Shown here piece after piece: positions 47,800 to 58,240 of a DNA stretch of 64,000 nt; position 1 is the first letter of the stretch, and each line of letters begins with the position of its first letter. The DNA is taken from NCBI GenBank assembly GCA_029204225.1, contig CM055106.1, forward strand, positions 24,420,921 to 24,484,920, read 5' to 3'. Both the position numbers and the translations under genes were made by a program. The stretch is from Diphasiastrum complanatum. Its lineage: Eukaryota; Streptophyta; Lycopodiopsida; Lycopodiales; Lycopodiaceae. The notes beneath the pieces were generated by a model. The model saw only the letters and a list, made by a program, of their open reading frames with translations, made no database searches and was not told the DNA's origin.

Positions 47800-48530
47800 G
47801 TAACGTGAATATCGCACTTGTGCGCTAGGGAGAACTGAAACAAAACTAACTATCAAGATGGCGCACAAGAGGGATATGTACGACAGGCAGATACCGAATA
47901 TCGCACTTGTGCGCAAGTAGGTATCGTTGCAAGCAAACGGACAACAATGTGGGCGCACAAGGGCGATATGCCGCAAATTTTGAGAACGGAAAAGGTAAAA
48001 AAATTAATCGATTTTCGTGCCATTTATACTAAATTTTTGCACGTGTGGTCAACCGACAAAGGACATGTGTCTACTTTCAATTGGACTACAGACATTGGCA
48101 CGCGTGAGGTGACACTTGAAAACGTGTGAAATGACACCTGGACACGTGTCGTGTGTTCATTCGTTTGCTCGACAACACGTGTCGCTCTCGCATTTGCTCG
48201 TACAAATCCCACACGTGTAATGTGACAGGGTGACATGTGTCGCTCTCGCACTTGTCCGTACAACTCCCATACGTGTGACAGGACGTTCTTTCGCACTTGT
48301 GAACCGCGATATAAAATCACAAACTTCGATGAATTTTTTTCACTTTTTTTTTTTGCTCCGCATATCGCACTTGTGCGCGACCTTCACAATCGATATTCCT
48401 CCTACCACCTTCCATGCGCACAGGTCCGATACATCTGCCTACGTGTCTTCCCATATTGCACTTGTGCATCTTTCTTCAAAACTAATCGCTCTCTCTTATA
48501 TTCGGCTCGCACAGGTCCGATATACCGTAC
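47800..48530. repeat. Array of ATATCGCACTTGTGCGC motifs in both orientations
   Basis: Near-identical 17-mers lie at 47809-47825, 47861-47877 (inverted), 47898-47914, 47953-47969 (inverted) and 48362-48378. Shorter variants occur at about 48246, 48293, 48413 (inverted), 48453 and 48505 (inverted). The core CGCAC-TT-GTGCG is itself a small palindrome. Between them are many ACGTGT/ACACGTGTCG phrases (48040-48290). The block is clearly richer in CG than its neighbours. Confidence 0.85.
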
Positions 48531-48829
48531 ATTCTGTCCATACATATCGGTCCTCTACGAGGTCTTTATTAAGCATGGAGTAGATACAATGTAAAAAGCT
48601 CCTCTTCACAAAGAGGGAGTCTCTTAAATAAGCAAGAGAGCTCCTTAGGTGGCATCCTAGTGGAATTTTCACATTTCGCAAATTACAAGTGGAATAATGC
48701 TCTCCACTAGAGGTCACCATCAAAAGGTAGCTCACTCTACTTTCTTTAAGAGGGGTCTACTTGCATTTATTACATTTGCCTAGAAATACTAGTTCCTACA
48801 TGGTCATTCCATCTTCCGAGATTCGTTAG
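48531..48829. other. No supported gene
   Basis: Spacer between the motif array and a Copia element; probably contains the right border of the candidate transposon or the eroded Copia 3' part, but neither is visible. Confidence 0.3.
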
Positions 48830-51355
48830 TCTCATCTTCTCAGAGACCTCCTCGGTCTAAGGTGAGAGATGCTCTTGGGTAGCTCTGGCCAAGTATCTTG
48901 GGGATTCGTCAGAATCAGCCAACAGCCTGCGAGCATGAACACTCCTGAGCATTCTAGAGGCTGAAGGTTCCAAAGTAGTCGATATTGGAAATTTTTGAAA
49001 ATTCCCTTGCCACGAGTCAAGCTTTCCTTCTATCGATACTGTCGTCTACTTTGTATTTGACCTTTTCCATTTGTAGTTGATTACTTTGAAATTGGCTGTA
49101 ACTAATGACGCACTACAAAAATCAGTTGTCGGGGCAGAAATTGTAGATTGTATCTGGTCCTTGCCCTTCAGATCAATAATCTGAACTTTGATAAAATTCA
49201 CATCCCTGTTAATAAAAACTTTATAGGTCTCTATATTGTATAGTCTATACATTTCATCAGAAGTACAATAGCCAACAAAAATAGTCTTGAATGAATGCTT
49301 ATCTATTTTCTTCCTGTTGTCTTTTGGGACATGAGCATAAGTAGTGCATCCGAATACTCTCAAATGTTTTAATGAAGATTTGAATCTTGTCCAAACCTCA
49401 TGAGGAGTTTTGCTATCAGGTAAGCCTTTAGTTATACATCGATTCTGTACATAGGTTGCTATTGATACAACATGTTTCCAAAATGATTTGGGAAATGAAG
49501 CATGAGTTATTATGCATTTGGCAGACTAACTAAGGTCTTGTTCTTCCTTTCTGCCAATGGCATTCGACTGTGGAGAATAGGAAGCAGCAAATTGTTGCTT
49601 GATGTCGTTGGCTGAGCAATAATTCTTGAGTTCATTTGAGATGTACTCGCCGCCATTGTTGCTCCCAAGAGCTTTGATCTTCTTGCCTATCTGCAACTCA
49701 GCATTTTCTTTGTATTTCTTGAAAAATTGGAAGGCTTCAGATGTGTGCTTCAGAAAATATACAACAGTTCTTTTCGAATAGTCATCTATGATTGTAATAA
49801 AGAGTTTAGCACCAAGCAGTGATGGTGTTTGCATTGGGCCACATATATCAGTATGTACAATGTCTCGCAAATCTTGAGAAATATGTTCTTGATTTGACTT
49901 AAATGGTCTTCTTGTCTACTTTCCTACGATACAGCTTTGGCAGATTGGAGGGTCAACAATTTAATAGTCTAAATCAAGAACTGAAGAACGTCTGGACCTA
50001 TTACCTATCGATACATGATTAAGGTGACCCAGTCTATAATGCCAAGTCAATTCTTTGTTGATGGATGCTGAACTGCTTAAAGCATGATCAGTCGCAGAGT
50101 TACAATGACTAAGCCGATAGAGATATCCTGGCCTCTTTCCGAGTGCAAGGACTCCTGCTCTTATCAAGAATGCGACAGGAATCTATCTGAAACTCTACCT
50201 TATGTCCTAAGTCTGTAATTTGATTGACCAACAACAGACTTGTCGTCAGGTTCTAGACATACATTACATTTGGTATGAGCTTCGATAATCCATTCTGAAA
50301 ATTTAGTTTTATAGTACCTTCACTTTCAATTCTCTAGGAGCTACTATCTCCAAGGTGAACGAACTTCTTGGTGCTGTAGGCTGAATAATCGCTAAAACAT
50401 TCTTGATAACTTGTCATGTGTTGTGCTGTTCCATAATCGAGGAACCATTCCTCCAATTGCTCAACATGGTAATAGTTCACTATGAAGACTTCCTATTGTT
50501 TATCATCTTTGACATTTTGCTTCGTGTTGACTACATGGGCTTGTTGATCTTGCTTCTTCTTCTTGTCGTTGTTGAACTTCAAGATTTGACAGTCCTGGAT
50601 CTCGTGATTTGTCCTCTACAGTATCTATAGAAGAGTCTCTTCTTGTTCTGAGCAAGTGGCTGATTCTGAGTCTTCTGTGACTACTTCTGATTGATGTCAG
50701 TCTGTCAGACAACTTTCTTCTTCTGTTGCTTCCTTGTGTTCTTCTTTGTGAATAATGCTTGTGAGTCGTTGATGGAGGACTTGGATGCTCCATTCCTTCT
50801 TGTTTCCTGCTACATCAGCATGATTAGGACTCTGGACAATGTTATATCTGAGTGTGTGGTTATCATCATCAACCAGTTTTTATAAGAAGATGGCAAACTG
50901 GACAATTAGGCCATTATAGTGTTAGAGTCTTCGACTACTGAACCTATTGCCGCCATCTACTCTAATAGAGTTTTGAATTGATTAATTTGATTCTGAACAG
51001 AATCACTATCTGACATTCTGAGTGAGAAGAACTTTCTCCTCAGATGCAGCTTTGAGATGACATCCCTCACTTCGTATAGTGTACTCAATATGTCCCAAGC
51101 TTCTTTTGAAGATTGGGCTTGTATGATGTGGCCAATCTGCGTGTCGGAGATGTTAAGAGTGATCAAGGTGAAAGCTTTGCCATCCAAGAGCTTGGAAATG
51201 GCTTACTCCTTGACATTGGGAATGAGTTCGATTCCAACAACTATTTTCCAAAGATCCTTGGCCATCAGTACTACTCTCATCTTGAATTTCCACAAGTGGT
51301 AGTTCAAACCATCAAGTTTGCCTACCATGAGAGCAGACTGTGATTGTGAATCCAT
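48830..51355 (-). pseudogene. Copia gag-protease-integrase, decayed
   Basis: Gag starts at the ATG at 51355 (MDSQSQSALMVGKLDGLNYH). It continues with AFTLITLNISDTQIGHIIQA, QSSKEAWDILSTLYEVRD and SKLHLRRKFFSLRMSDS. After a broken zinc-knuckle region comes the protease start EEWFLDYGTAQHMTSYQE (about 50440), where DSG has become DYG. The pre-integrase part has LTWHYRLGHLNHVSIGNR (about 50030). The integrase (49526-49870) has HTDICGP but NNGGEYISNEL, with the second catalytic Asp as Asn, and an altered final Glu region. 49046-49363 (MRVFGCTTYAHVPKDNRKK) is the post-core part. Reverse transcriptase is absent beyond 48830. Same family as 24557-25577. Confidence 0.85.
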
Positions 51356-51491
51356 TTGGGATCTCAAGATGAGTGTATGCAGATAGTAGATTAATATGAC
51401 TGGAAACAATTATAAAAAATGTCTACACTATATCAGAACAATCGTTTTGATAATGTAAGCTCTAAGTTCGCTTCATAGAATTAGAGTCGAG

Positions 51492-51503
51492 GCTTTGATG
51501 CCA
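51492..51503 (-). promoter_or_regulatory. Decayed Met-tRNA primer-binding site
   Basis: The minus strand reads TGGCATCAAAGC, two changes from TGGTATCAGAGC. It lies 137 bp upstream of the gag ATG, as in the related copy at 24401-24412. Confidence 0.55.
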
Positions 51504-51975
51504 TATTGGGATTTGGTGTGTAGTATCGTGATAGCGCAGCGTAAGCAGCAGACTGACGGAATCCTCAGTGCATGCAACCATGTCTATCGGATTTAGACTG
51601 ACTTTTATGGATCGGTCTTACTTGATCACAATTTCGAAGTCACTGGATCGGAGCTCTCACCATTCCCATTCTCAAGGAGTGAAAGGGCCTTATCATTCTA
51701 TCTTTACCATTGTGAGAAAAGTATGATTAGAAGATTGTGGGGATTTGTGATTGTAACTGAACAATGATTGTGTGAGAATTGCATGAGTGATTGAGGAGAA
51801 TTACTTTTTTCATGGAGAGATCTTCTCTAGATGATGAGAGGAGGCATGGTGCCTAAGCCTTTACTTCAGTGCTCTAACATATCTATGTTTCCTTGTCTTT
51901 CAAATTACCTTCTCATGGGCTAGGTGTGGATTGTTTAGCACTTTGCTGCATGAAAGATAAAGAGAATTGAGTCAG
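51504..51975 (-). mobile_element. Copia LTR remnant (5')
   Basis: It adjoins the decayed primer-binding site and its inner 150 bp resemble 22696-22850. The outer end is truncated by, or merges with, leader sequence of the family-C array that starts at 51977. Confidence 0.5.
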
Positions 51976-51976
51976 C

Positions 51977-51988
51977 GCTCCGATACCA
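51977..51988 (-). promoter_or_regulatory. Primer-binding site variant beside the left family-C LTR
   Basis: GCTCCGATACCA (minus: TGGTATCGGAGC), one base from the LTR edge. It is identical to the site beside the right LTR (57210-57221), including the flanking GAGTCAGC. A 3' LTR should not have this; it shows that the LTR was also the 5' LTR of a further copy. Confidence 0.7.
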
Positions 51989-51989
51989 C

Positions 51990-52677
51990 TGATGAGAATT
52001 GTGAGAAAAAAAATTCACGAGACATTCGCGACTCTCCTTCGAGATTCGGATGGAGTTCAGATCCATTCACTGAACACTGCCAGCTGAAACACTCCTACAA
52101 TCCTTTAGAGGGTAGTCAAGTACTACTGATCTACGTTCATAAAAATTAATATAGCATTCGACTTCATTTCAACTAAGGTGCGGAATTCAAAGGGAACAAG
52201 AAAACTCAGACATATTAAAATAAACAGCATAAGCATTCGACATTCAAGATTAGACACAACCAAAAAATAATCTATATTGATTTTCTCAGATTTCTTCAGG
52301 GCACTGCATCCGAATCCACTCAGTGCGTTGGCGTGAGAGAAGCACGGTTCTCTCACGAGTAGTAGTCTCGTTTTTCTAGCGGACAATCGGATCTTCTGAT
52401 CCTAGACAGAATTGTCTTCTCGCACGCAGGCGGAGCTTCTGTCTGTGTTCGTCTTCTGCTTACTAGCATCAGACTCCTTGTTTTTTTTTTTTTTTTTTTT
52501 TACTTTTTGGTTACACACTGTATATCCTATTGATATATGTCAAGTATTATTCAGTAAGTACAGTCTCTCTATGTAAATCTAAGATTAGAGTGATTAACCA
52601 TCTACAACTAACCAGAGACTTACAAGAGTGGCAGTTTAGCCACAACCTAGGGAGTATATGCTGACGTCATGCCATCA
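51990..52677 (-). mobile_element. Copia family C LTR (left)
   Basis: A 688-bp LTR with TGATG...CATCA ends. It is very similar to 57223-57894; the main length difference is a poly-T run of 22 at 52480-52501. It follows the family-C coding region on the minus strand, as a 3' LTR would. Confidence 0.9.
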
Positions 52678-52689
52678 GGTCTGATCTCT

Positions 52690-53060
52690 GTACTTCTAGT
52701 ACTTGCGTGATCTCTGGTGGTACTCCTTGGAGCGTGAGGACAGAACATGTTTTGTTTCCACCGTTGGTTTCATTTACCTCGTTCACCTTTCTCTCGTAAA
52801 GGACCGCAAGGGAATCTCATTCGTGGATCGTTCGTGTTCACGAACCGTTGGTCTTCGTCTTCGTTGAATTTTGTGTTCACGAAACTCTTCGTGTTTTGTG
52901 TCTTCAGATATTTGAGTTTGCGAAGATGCTCGTCATTGTCTTCGTTGACTTTCGTGTTCACGAAACTCGTCGTGTTTCGTGTCAAGGGGGTGTAAGCTAA
53001 GAAGGCTTTGTGTTCAGAAACACTTTGTTTCTTTAGCTCCCTCTCAAAGCATGGTAGCCT
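52690..53060 (-). pseudogene. Copia family C C-terminal acidic repeat tail
   Basis: After the end of RNase H the frame continues: FERELKKQSVSEHKAFLAYT, then NTTSFVNTKVNEDNDEHL, NTKSFVNTKFNEDEDQRF and VNTND. These are near-repeats of about 15-20 residues, encoded by DNA full of TTCGTGTTCACGAAAC. The frame ends at 52770. Copia polyproteins normally stop soon after RNase H, so this is an extension specific to this family. Confidence 0.75.
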
Positions 53061-53639
53061 TATGATCCCGAGACTGCTCCTTTGCCTCTCAAAGAGTCCC
53101 TTGTCCAGAGCCTTTGTGAAGATGTCAGCAACCATATCTTTCGTTCCAATGAAGGTGGTCCGCATCATCTTCTTCTCAATCAGATCCTTGATCAAGTGAT
53201 ACTTGATTGCAATGTGCTTCGTCCTGGAATGAAACATGGGATCCTTCGTGAGTTGTATTGCAGAGGTGTTGTCCATCTGCAAGACCAGTGGCTCGCTTCT
53301 TGTTTCGCCCAATTCGTCTAGGAACTGCCTTAGCCAAATTATTTTGTTGGCCATCTTTGCTGCTGCTACGTACTCTGCTTTGCAGGACGACTGGGCTACA
53401 GTGGTCTACTTCTTGCTAACTCAGAGAACTGCTGCTCTTGATGCGATGGTGCATCCTCCTGAAACACTTTTACAGTCATCCCTGAGAGTCGCCCAGCTAG
53501 CATCGTTGTAGGAAAGTATCCTGAGACCTGCACCACGACAATAACACAAGCCATAATCCCTCGTTAATTGAAGATATTGCAAAATTCGTTTCGCAATCTT
53601 CCAATGTGTCGAGCCTGGATTCGTGTAGAATTGGCTCAT
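53061..53639 (-). pseudogene. Copia family C RNase H
   Basis: The first part is at 53421-53639 (MSQFYTNPGSTHWKIAKRIL, YGLCYC, YNDASWATLRDDCKSVSG, where the usual D.DWA.D is ND.SWA..). After a stop, 53061-53354 has NKIIWLRQFLDELG, MDNTSAIQL, FHSRTKHIAIKYHLI and DMVADIFTKALDKGLF, the normal Copia RNase H blocks. Confidence 0.9.
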
Positions 53640-54370
53640 CCAAAATCGTCTAGGATCTTCTGGGTGTATCTGGACTGGTGAAGGTATAACTTGCCTTCCT
53701 CATAGTCCCTTTCAATTTGTAAGCCTAGGTAATACCTAGCTTCTCCCAGATCCACTATCTTGAAATGTTTCGAGATGTCTGTCTTTACTTTAGTGATTAG
53801 CTGATCACTCCTGCAAAGTATCAGAGTGTCGACCACATATACAGCCACTATGATGATCTGCCCATCTGTAACTCTGACATACACATTGGAGTCAGCCAAC
53901 AGAGGCTTGAATCCCAATGACTTCAGGGCCTGATCCTTCTTCTTATAACATTGTCGGGCTAATTGCTTCAGACCGTAGATGCTTCTATGCATTCTGCATA
54001 CATAGTTAGGAAGTGAATTTGAGACAAATCCTAGGGGTTGATCCATGTAGACCTCTTCGTCTAATTTGCCATGCAAGAAGGCTGTCTTCTCATCCATAAT
54101 GTGGATCCTAAGGCCATAAGCTGTCGCATATGCGAACAACAGTCGTAGGGACAAATGTTTGACGACAGGAGAGAAGATTTTAGAATAGTTAATATCATAT
54201 CTCTGAGAGAAACCCTTCGCTACCAGTCTTGCCTTGTATTTCATCACAATCCCGTCTGGTCCATATTTGAGTTTGAAAACCCATTTGCATTTGACAGTCT
54301 TGCGTTTATGAGGTAATGGCTCCAACGTCCATACTTGGGTCTTCCTCATGGACTCCATCCCTTCGTTCAT
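53636..54370 (-). pseudogene. Copia family C reverse transcriptase
   Basis: A 244-codon open frame. It starts MNEGMESMRKTQVWTLEPLP and continues KCKWVFKLKYGPDGIVMKYK and ARLVAKGFSQRYDINYSKIF. IHIMDEKTAFLHGKLDEEVY is motif A, with the catalytic Asp kept. RSIYGLKQLARQCYKK follows. The catalytic box reads YVVD instead of YVDD (about 53835), a single-base change that removes one of the two catalytic Asp residues. DLGEARYYLGLQIERD and LHQSRYTQKILDDFG close the domain. The frame is intact but the enzyme is predicted dead. Confidence 0.95.
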
Positions 54371-55613
54371 GGCTTAGATCCATTTGTCCTTTTCTGGACC
54401 TTCAATCGCCTACTCGAATGTCTGTGGTTCACCACTAAACCCGCAGAATTCTTTTGATGTGAAAGCTGAGCTGCCTGGCACAAATATCGCTGGCACTCTT
54501 TGTGGTCTTGTCGACCATCTGGGAGATCCTCCCAGAACAGCTATGCCTTTGCCCTTTTCTGCTCTACTCGGTCTGGAACCATCTTGGTTTACAGGAACTG
54601 CGACGGTAGACTGCCTCTCAAATTTTGCTTCATCTGATTCGTCGTTCGAATGGGAGATGACTCGAAAATCTTCGTTTTCGTATTCGTCCTCTGCTCCCTC
54701 TGATGTTGGCAGCAGGTCATAGTACTGTCTTTCCATAACTTCATAGCTAACAGGGTCTTCGTTGGCCATTGTCCTGCTATCGTCGAATTTGACATCCCTC
54801 ACTATTTTCATAGTGTTCGTGTCTGACATGTAGATTCTGTAGTATGACGAATTATTGTCATAACCTACCAGAAATCCTTGCTCGGCTTTCTCATCAAGCT
54901 TCTTGCAAAGTTTATCAGGGATATGTGCATATGCTGCACGGCCAAATATTCTGACGTGAGACAGGTTGGGCTTTCTACCCCACCATAGCTCATGTGGTGT
55001 CGTGTGAGGAACACCAAATTTACCTGTCCTATTATGGATGTATGCAGCTATAGCTACTACTTCAGCCCACAGTGCGCTTGGAGCCTTCGAATAGGCCATC
55101 ATGCATCTGGCTGCTTCCATTAGGGTCCTGTTCTTTCGTTCAGCAACACCATTTGTGCTGTGGTGTGTAAGCTACAGTTCTTCTGTGAATGATGCCACGA
55201 TCATTGTAGAAGTCAATGAAGCGATTCGAGATATATTTGCCACCTCGATTTGTTCTGATTTGCTTCACCTTGCTACCTGTGCATCTCTCAGTCCAATTCA
55301 CATATTCTATGAATTTGTCGAGTGCTTCAAATTTATTTTGAATAAAATACACTCTGGCAAACTTGCTATAATCATCAATGAAGGTTATATAATATTTTAA
55401 ACCTCCTACTGAGATCACGTTGAATGGACCGCAGATATCAGAGTGCACCAGCTCCAAAATCTTTGTCGTTCTATAGGAGTCTTTGACGAATGGTGTACAT
55501 GACATCTTGCCTTTCAAACATGCATCACAGGTGGCCGAATTGGTTGCATTCGAGATGCTGACCCCTGATATTGATCTATGATGACTTGCCTGGTAGAGTG
55601 CCATTGAGTTCAT
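54371..55613 (-). pseudogene. Copia family C integrase and linker
   Basis: The pre-integrase zinc region ends with CDACLKGKMSCTPF. The core has LELVHSDICGPFNVISVGGL (first Asp) and FIDDYSKFARVYFI. The second catalytic position reads RTNRGGKYISNRFI, where SD.GGEY is expected, so both the Asp and the neighbouring Glu are altered. The frame breaks at YTPQHKWCC, just before the final Glu (about 55140). 54410-55120 resumes with MEAARCMMAYSKAPSALWAE, PHELWWGRKPNLSHVRIFG and FLVGYDNNSSYYRIY, then an acidic linker. Confidence 0.9.
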
Positions 55614-56100
55614 GTGGCAGAGTCTTCTGTGCCACAGAGTGTCTGCGAGTCGTCATGAGTCTGATGCACCTGATCTGCAAGTAGATTTACCTTCAGATGA
55701 TATAGGTTCTCTTTTCTTCTGTCTTGAGCAATGAGTGTGCTGGTGCTGGCATCAATCACATTGCATGCTTCGTTAGCAAATGTCACACGCATTTTTGCAT
55801 CTGCTATTCTTGCTACAGAAAGCAAGTCTGGCTGCAGAGTTGGCACAAATAGAACGTCTTCGAGTCGTCTGTCTCTGCTGTTGGTGTTGAGCCAGAGTGA
55901 ACTAATACTGTTTTCTTGATGTTTGGATCCATCTCCAAGAACTATGAATCTTGAGGGATCTGCACTTCTGAAATCAGACGTGATTCGTCTTGATGTCACG
56001 AAGTGTGAGGTGGCTCTTGAATCCAGGATCACCTTGTGCATGTCAGACGTTGATGCTGTACACACATCTTCACAAATGTAGGCGGTCGAACGATTTTTGT
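55614..56100 (-). pseudogene. Copia family C protease
   Basis: HKVILDSRATSHFVTSRRI lies at about 55990-56040; the aspartic protease signature DSG is changed to DSR. Then come FIVLGDGSKHQ, RRLEDVLFVPTLQPDLLSVA and KENLYHLKVN, the usual blocks leading to the pre-integrase region. The frame is continuous with the zinc knuckle upstream and ends at 55610. Confidence 0.85.
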
Positions 56101-57077
56101 TCATTTTTTCTTTGCCCATCTTCGAGCTCTCGGGCTCCTCAACATAGGAAGAACTATTATCGTTCTCCTGTTTGTTCTGTGCTGATCTGTTTCTTGGGTT
56201 CTGGCGGCAATCCATGGCTTCATGACCCTTCTTATGGCAATGGATACACTCAATCTTGGGGTTGAGCCAGCAGGTATCTATTGTATGCCCGTCTTCTACA
56301 TCTCGTGCAGGTCTTCTTGTCGACATCTTGTCGTTTCGACCTTTCTTTGGTCTTCCAGTTGCTTTTGCTGGTCCCCTCTGCTTGTTGGTCACGGTCCTGC
56401 CTCTGATTTGACTCCCTCTTAGGCTTGAACTGTTTCTTTGATTTTTCTTTGTTGTCGTAGAGTGCCTGGTCAAAACCATCTTTGTGATCAAGATGCTCTC
56501 TGGCCTCGACTTCCTCTCGAATCTCGACAATCGCCTTTTCGAGATTCGTGGTAGGATCTTTCACGAGCAGAGTTTGTGTCGTCTGAAAAGATCTGGGTAA
56601 GGCTCTCAACAGATATGTGAGCTACTTCTCAGCTGATATTGCATTCTATGCTCCTGAGTTGTGTAGTGATAGAAACAGATCCTTCATCTTTCTCACGAAA
56701 GAGGTGAGGTCTTTTCCATCCCATTGCAGATTCGTCAGTTGATCTTCCAACATCATAATCTAACTTCTTGATTTTGTCTGAAATCTTGTGAGCAGTGTAT
56801 CCCACATCTCCTCAGCTTTGGAGAGTGTAGCCAGGTCAAGTGTAAGGCTATCTTCGATGGAAGATGATAGCAAGGCTACTGCCTTGTCGTTTTTCTCCCT
56901 TCATTTGCGTAGCTCCTTGCTTGTTGTCTTAGGCATTTCTTCTGTGCCATCCACCCAGTTGAAGAGTCCTTTGCCCTTGAGTATCAAAGATGTCTTAACT
57001 TTCTAGGCTAGAAAGTTAGATCCTGAAGAATTAAGTATAGTGCAGATCTTGTTTTGCATGCTGCTGATTGAAGCCAT
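56101..57077 (-). pseudogene. Copia family C gag
   Basis: An ATG at 57077 gives MASISSMQNKICTILNSSGS. Further blocks are KTSLILKGKGLFNWVDGTEE, KAVALLSSSIEDSLTLDLAT, LSKAEEMWDTLLTRF and ALPRSFQTTQTLLVKD, the capsid-like Copia gag pattern. A Lys/Arg/Gln-rich region precedes the CCHC knuckle CIHCHKKGHEAMDC (about 56210-56250), which is intact. At least four stops or frame changes lie between 57010 and 56530. Confidence 0.85.
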
Positions 57078-57177
57078 TGCTTCTTGAAGTCTATTTTTCT
57101 TGTCATTTGGTTGATTGTCTGAATGCTTGGCCTCCTGGATCTGCTAGCTTCTCGGCTATTTCTGAATATGACAGGTG

Positions 57178-57221
57178 GCTCTGATACCACTGAAGATAAT
57201 CGAGTCAGCGCTCCGATACCA
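57178..57221 (-). promoter_or_regulatory. Two primer-binding-site-like copies at the 5' LTR
   Basis: 57210-57221 reads TGGTATCGGAGC on the minus strand, one base inside the LTR. 57178-57189 is a perfect TGGTATCAGAGC, 32 bp further in, and the intervening sequence repeats CAGTGGTATC. The duplication may come from primer slippage. Which of the two was used cannot be told. Confidence 0.7.
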
Positions 57222-57222
57222 C

Positions 57223-57894
57223 TGATGAGAATCGTGAGAAAAAATTCACGAAACATTTGCGTCTCTCCTTCGAGATTCGGATGGAGTGCAGATGCGTTCG
57301 CTGAACACTGCCAGTTGAAACACTCCTACAATCCTCGAGAGGGTAGTCAGGTACTACTGATCTATGTTCATAAAATTAATATAGCATTCGACTTCATTTC
57401 AACTAAGGTGCGGAATTCAAACGGAACAAGAAAACTCAAACATATTAAAATAAACAGCATAAGCATTCGACATTCAAGATCAGACACAACCAGAAAATAA
57501 TCTATATTAATTTTCTCTGGTTTGTTCAGGGCACTGCATGTGAATCCATGCAGTGCATTGGCGTGAGAGAAGCACGGTTCTCTCACGAGTAGTAGTCTCG
57601 CTTTTCTAGAGGACAATCGGATTTTTTGATCCTAGACAGAATTGTCTTCTCACACGCAGGTTGAGTTTCTGTCTGTGTTCGTCTTCTGCTTACTAGCATC
57701 AGACTCCTTGTTCTTCTTACTTTTTGGTTACACACTGTGTATCCTATTGATATATGTCAAGTATTATTCAGTAAGTACAGTCTCTCTATGTAAATCTAAG
57801 ATTAGAGTGATTAACCATCTACAACTAACCAGAGAATTACAAGAGTGGCAGTTTAGCCACGACCTAGGGAGTATCTGCTGACGTCATGCCATCA
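57223..57894 (-). mobile_element. Copia family C LTR (right)
   Basis: A 672-bp LTR with TGATGGCATG...CTCATCA ends on the minus strand, followed leftwards by primer-binding sites. It is the 5' LTR of the near full-length element. On its right the sequence continues with the 3' coding end of another family-C copy. Confidence 0.9.
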
Positions 57895-58240
57895 GGTCAG
57901 ATCTCTGTACTTCTGGTACTTGCATGATCTCTGGTGGTACTCCTTGGATCATGAGGACATAACAGGTTTCGTTTCCACCATTGGTTTCGTTTACCTCGTT
58001 CGCCTTTCTCTCGTATAGGACCGCAAGGGAATTTCGTTCGTGGATCGTTCGTGTTCGTGAATTGTTGGTCTTCGTCTTCGTTGACTTTCATGTTCACAAA
58101 ACTCTTCGTGTTTCGTGTCTTCAGATGTTCGAGTTCGCGAAGATGCTCGTCATCGTCTTCGTTGACTTTCATGTTCGCGAAACTCGTCGTTGTTCGTGTC
58201 GAGGGGGTGTAAGCTAGCAAGGCTTTGTGTTCAGAAACAC
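57895..58240 (-). pseudogene. Copia family C C-terminal tail of a second copy
   Basis: The minus strand reads LAYTPSTRTTTSFANMKVNE, DDDEHLRELEHLKTRNTKSF, VNMKVNEDEDQQF and TNTNDP, the same repeat tail as at 52.7-53.0 kb, directly upstream of the right LTR. The match ends at about 58240, where unrelated AT-rich sequence begins. Confidence 0.9.

Larger units (their letters stand above)
51990..57894 (-). mobile_element. Copia family C element, near full length, inactive
   Basis: It consists of a 5' LTR (57223-57894), primer-binding site, gag, protease, integrase, reverse transcriptase, RNase H, an unusual C-terminal tail, and a 3' LTR (51990-52677), about 5.9 kb in all. The two LTRs are visibly close in sequence, suggesting fairly recent origin. 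There is no target duplication at the outer edges, because internal sequence of the same family continues on both sides. All of the polymerase and integrase catalytic centres that I can read carry a substitution or a break. Confidence 0.9.

Noticed and set aside
48230-48594. Plus-strand frames rich in Cys/Ser/His beside the motif array
   Set aside because: Translation of the repeated CGCACTTGTGCGC and ACGTGT phrases; no domain.
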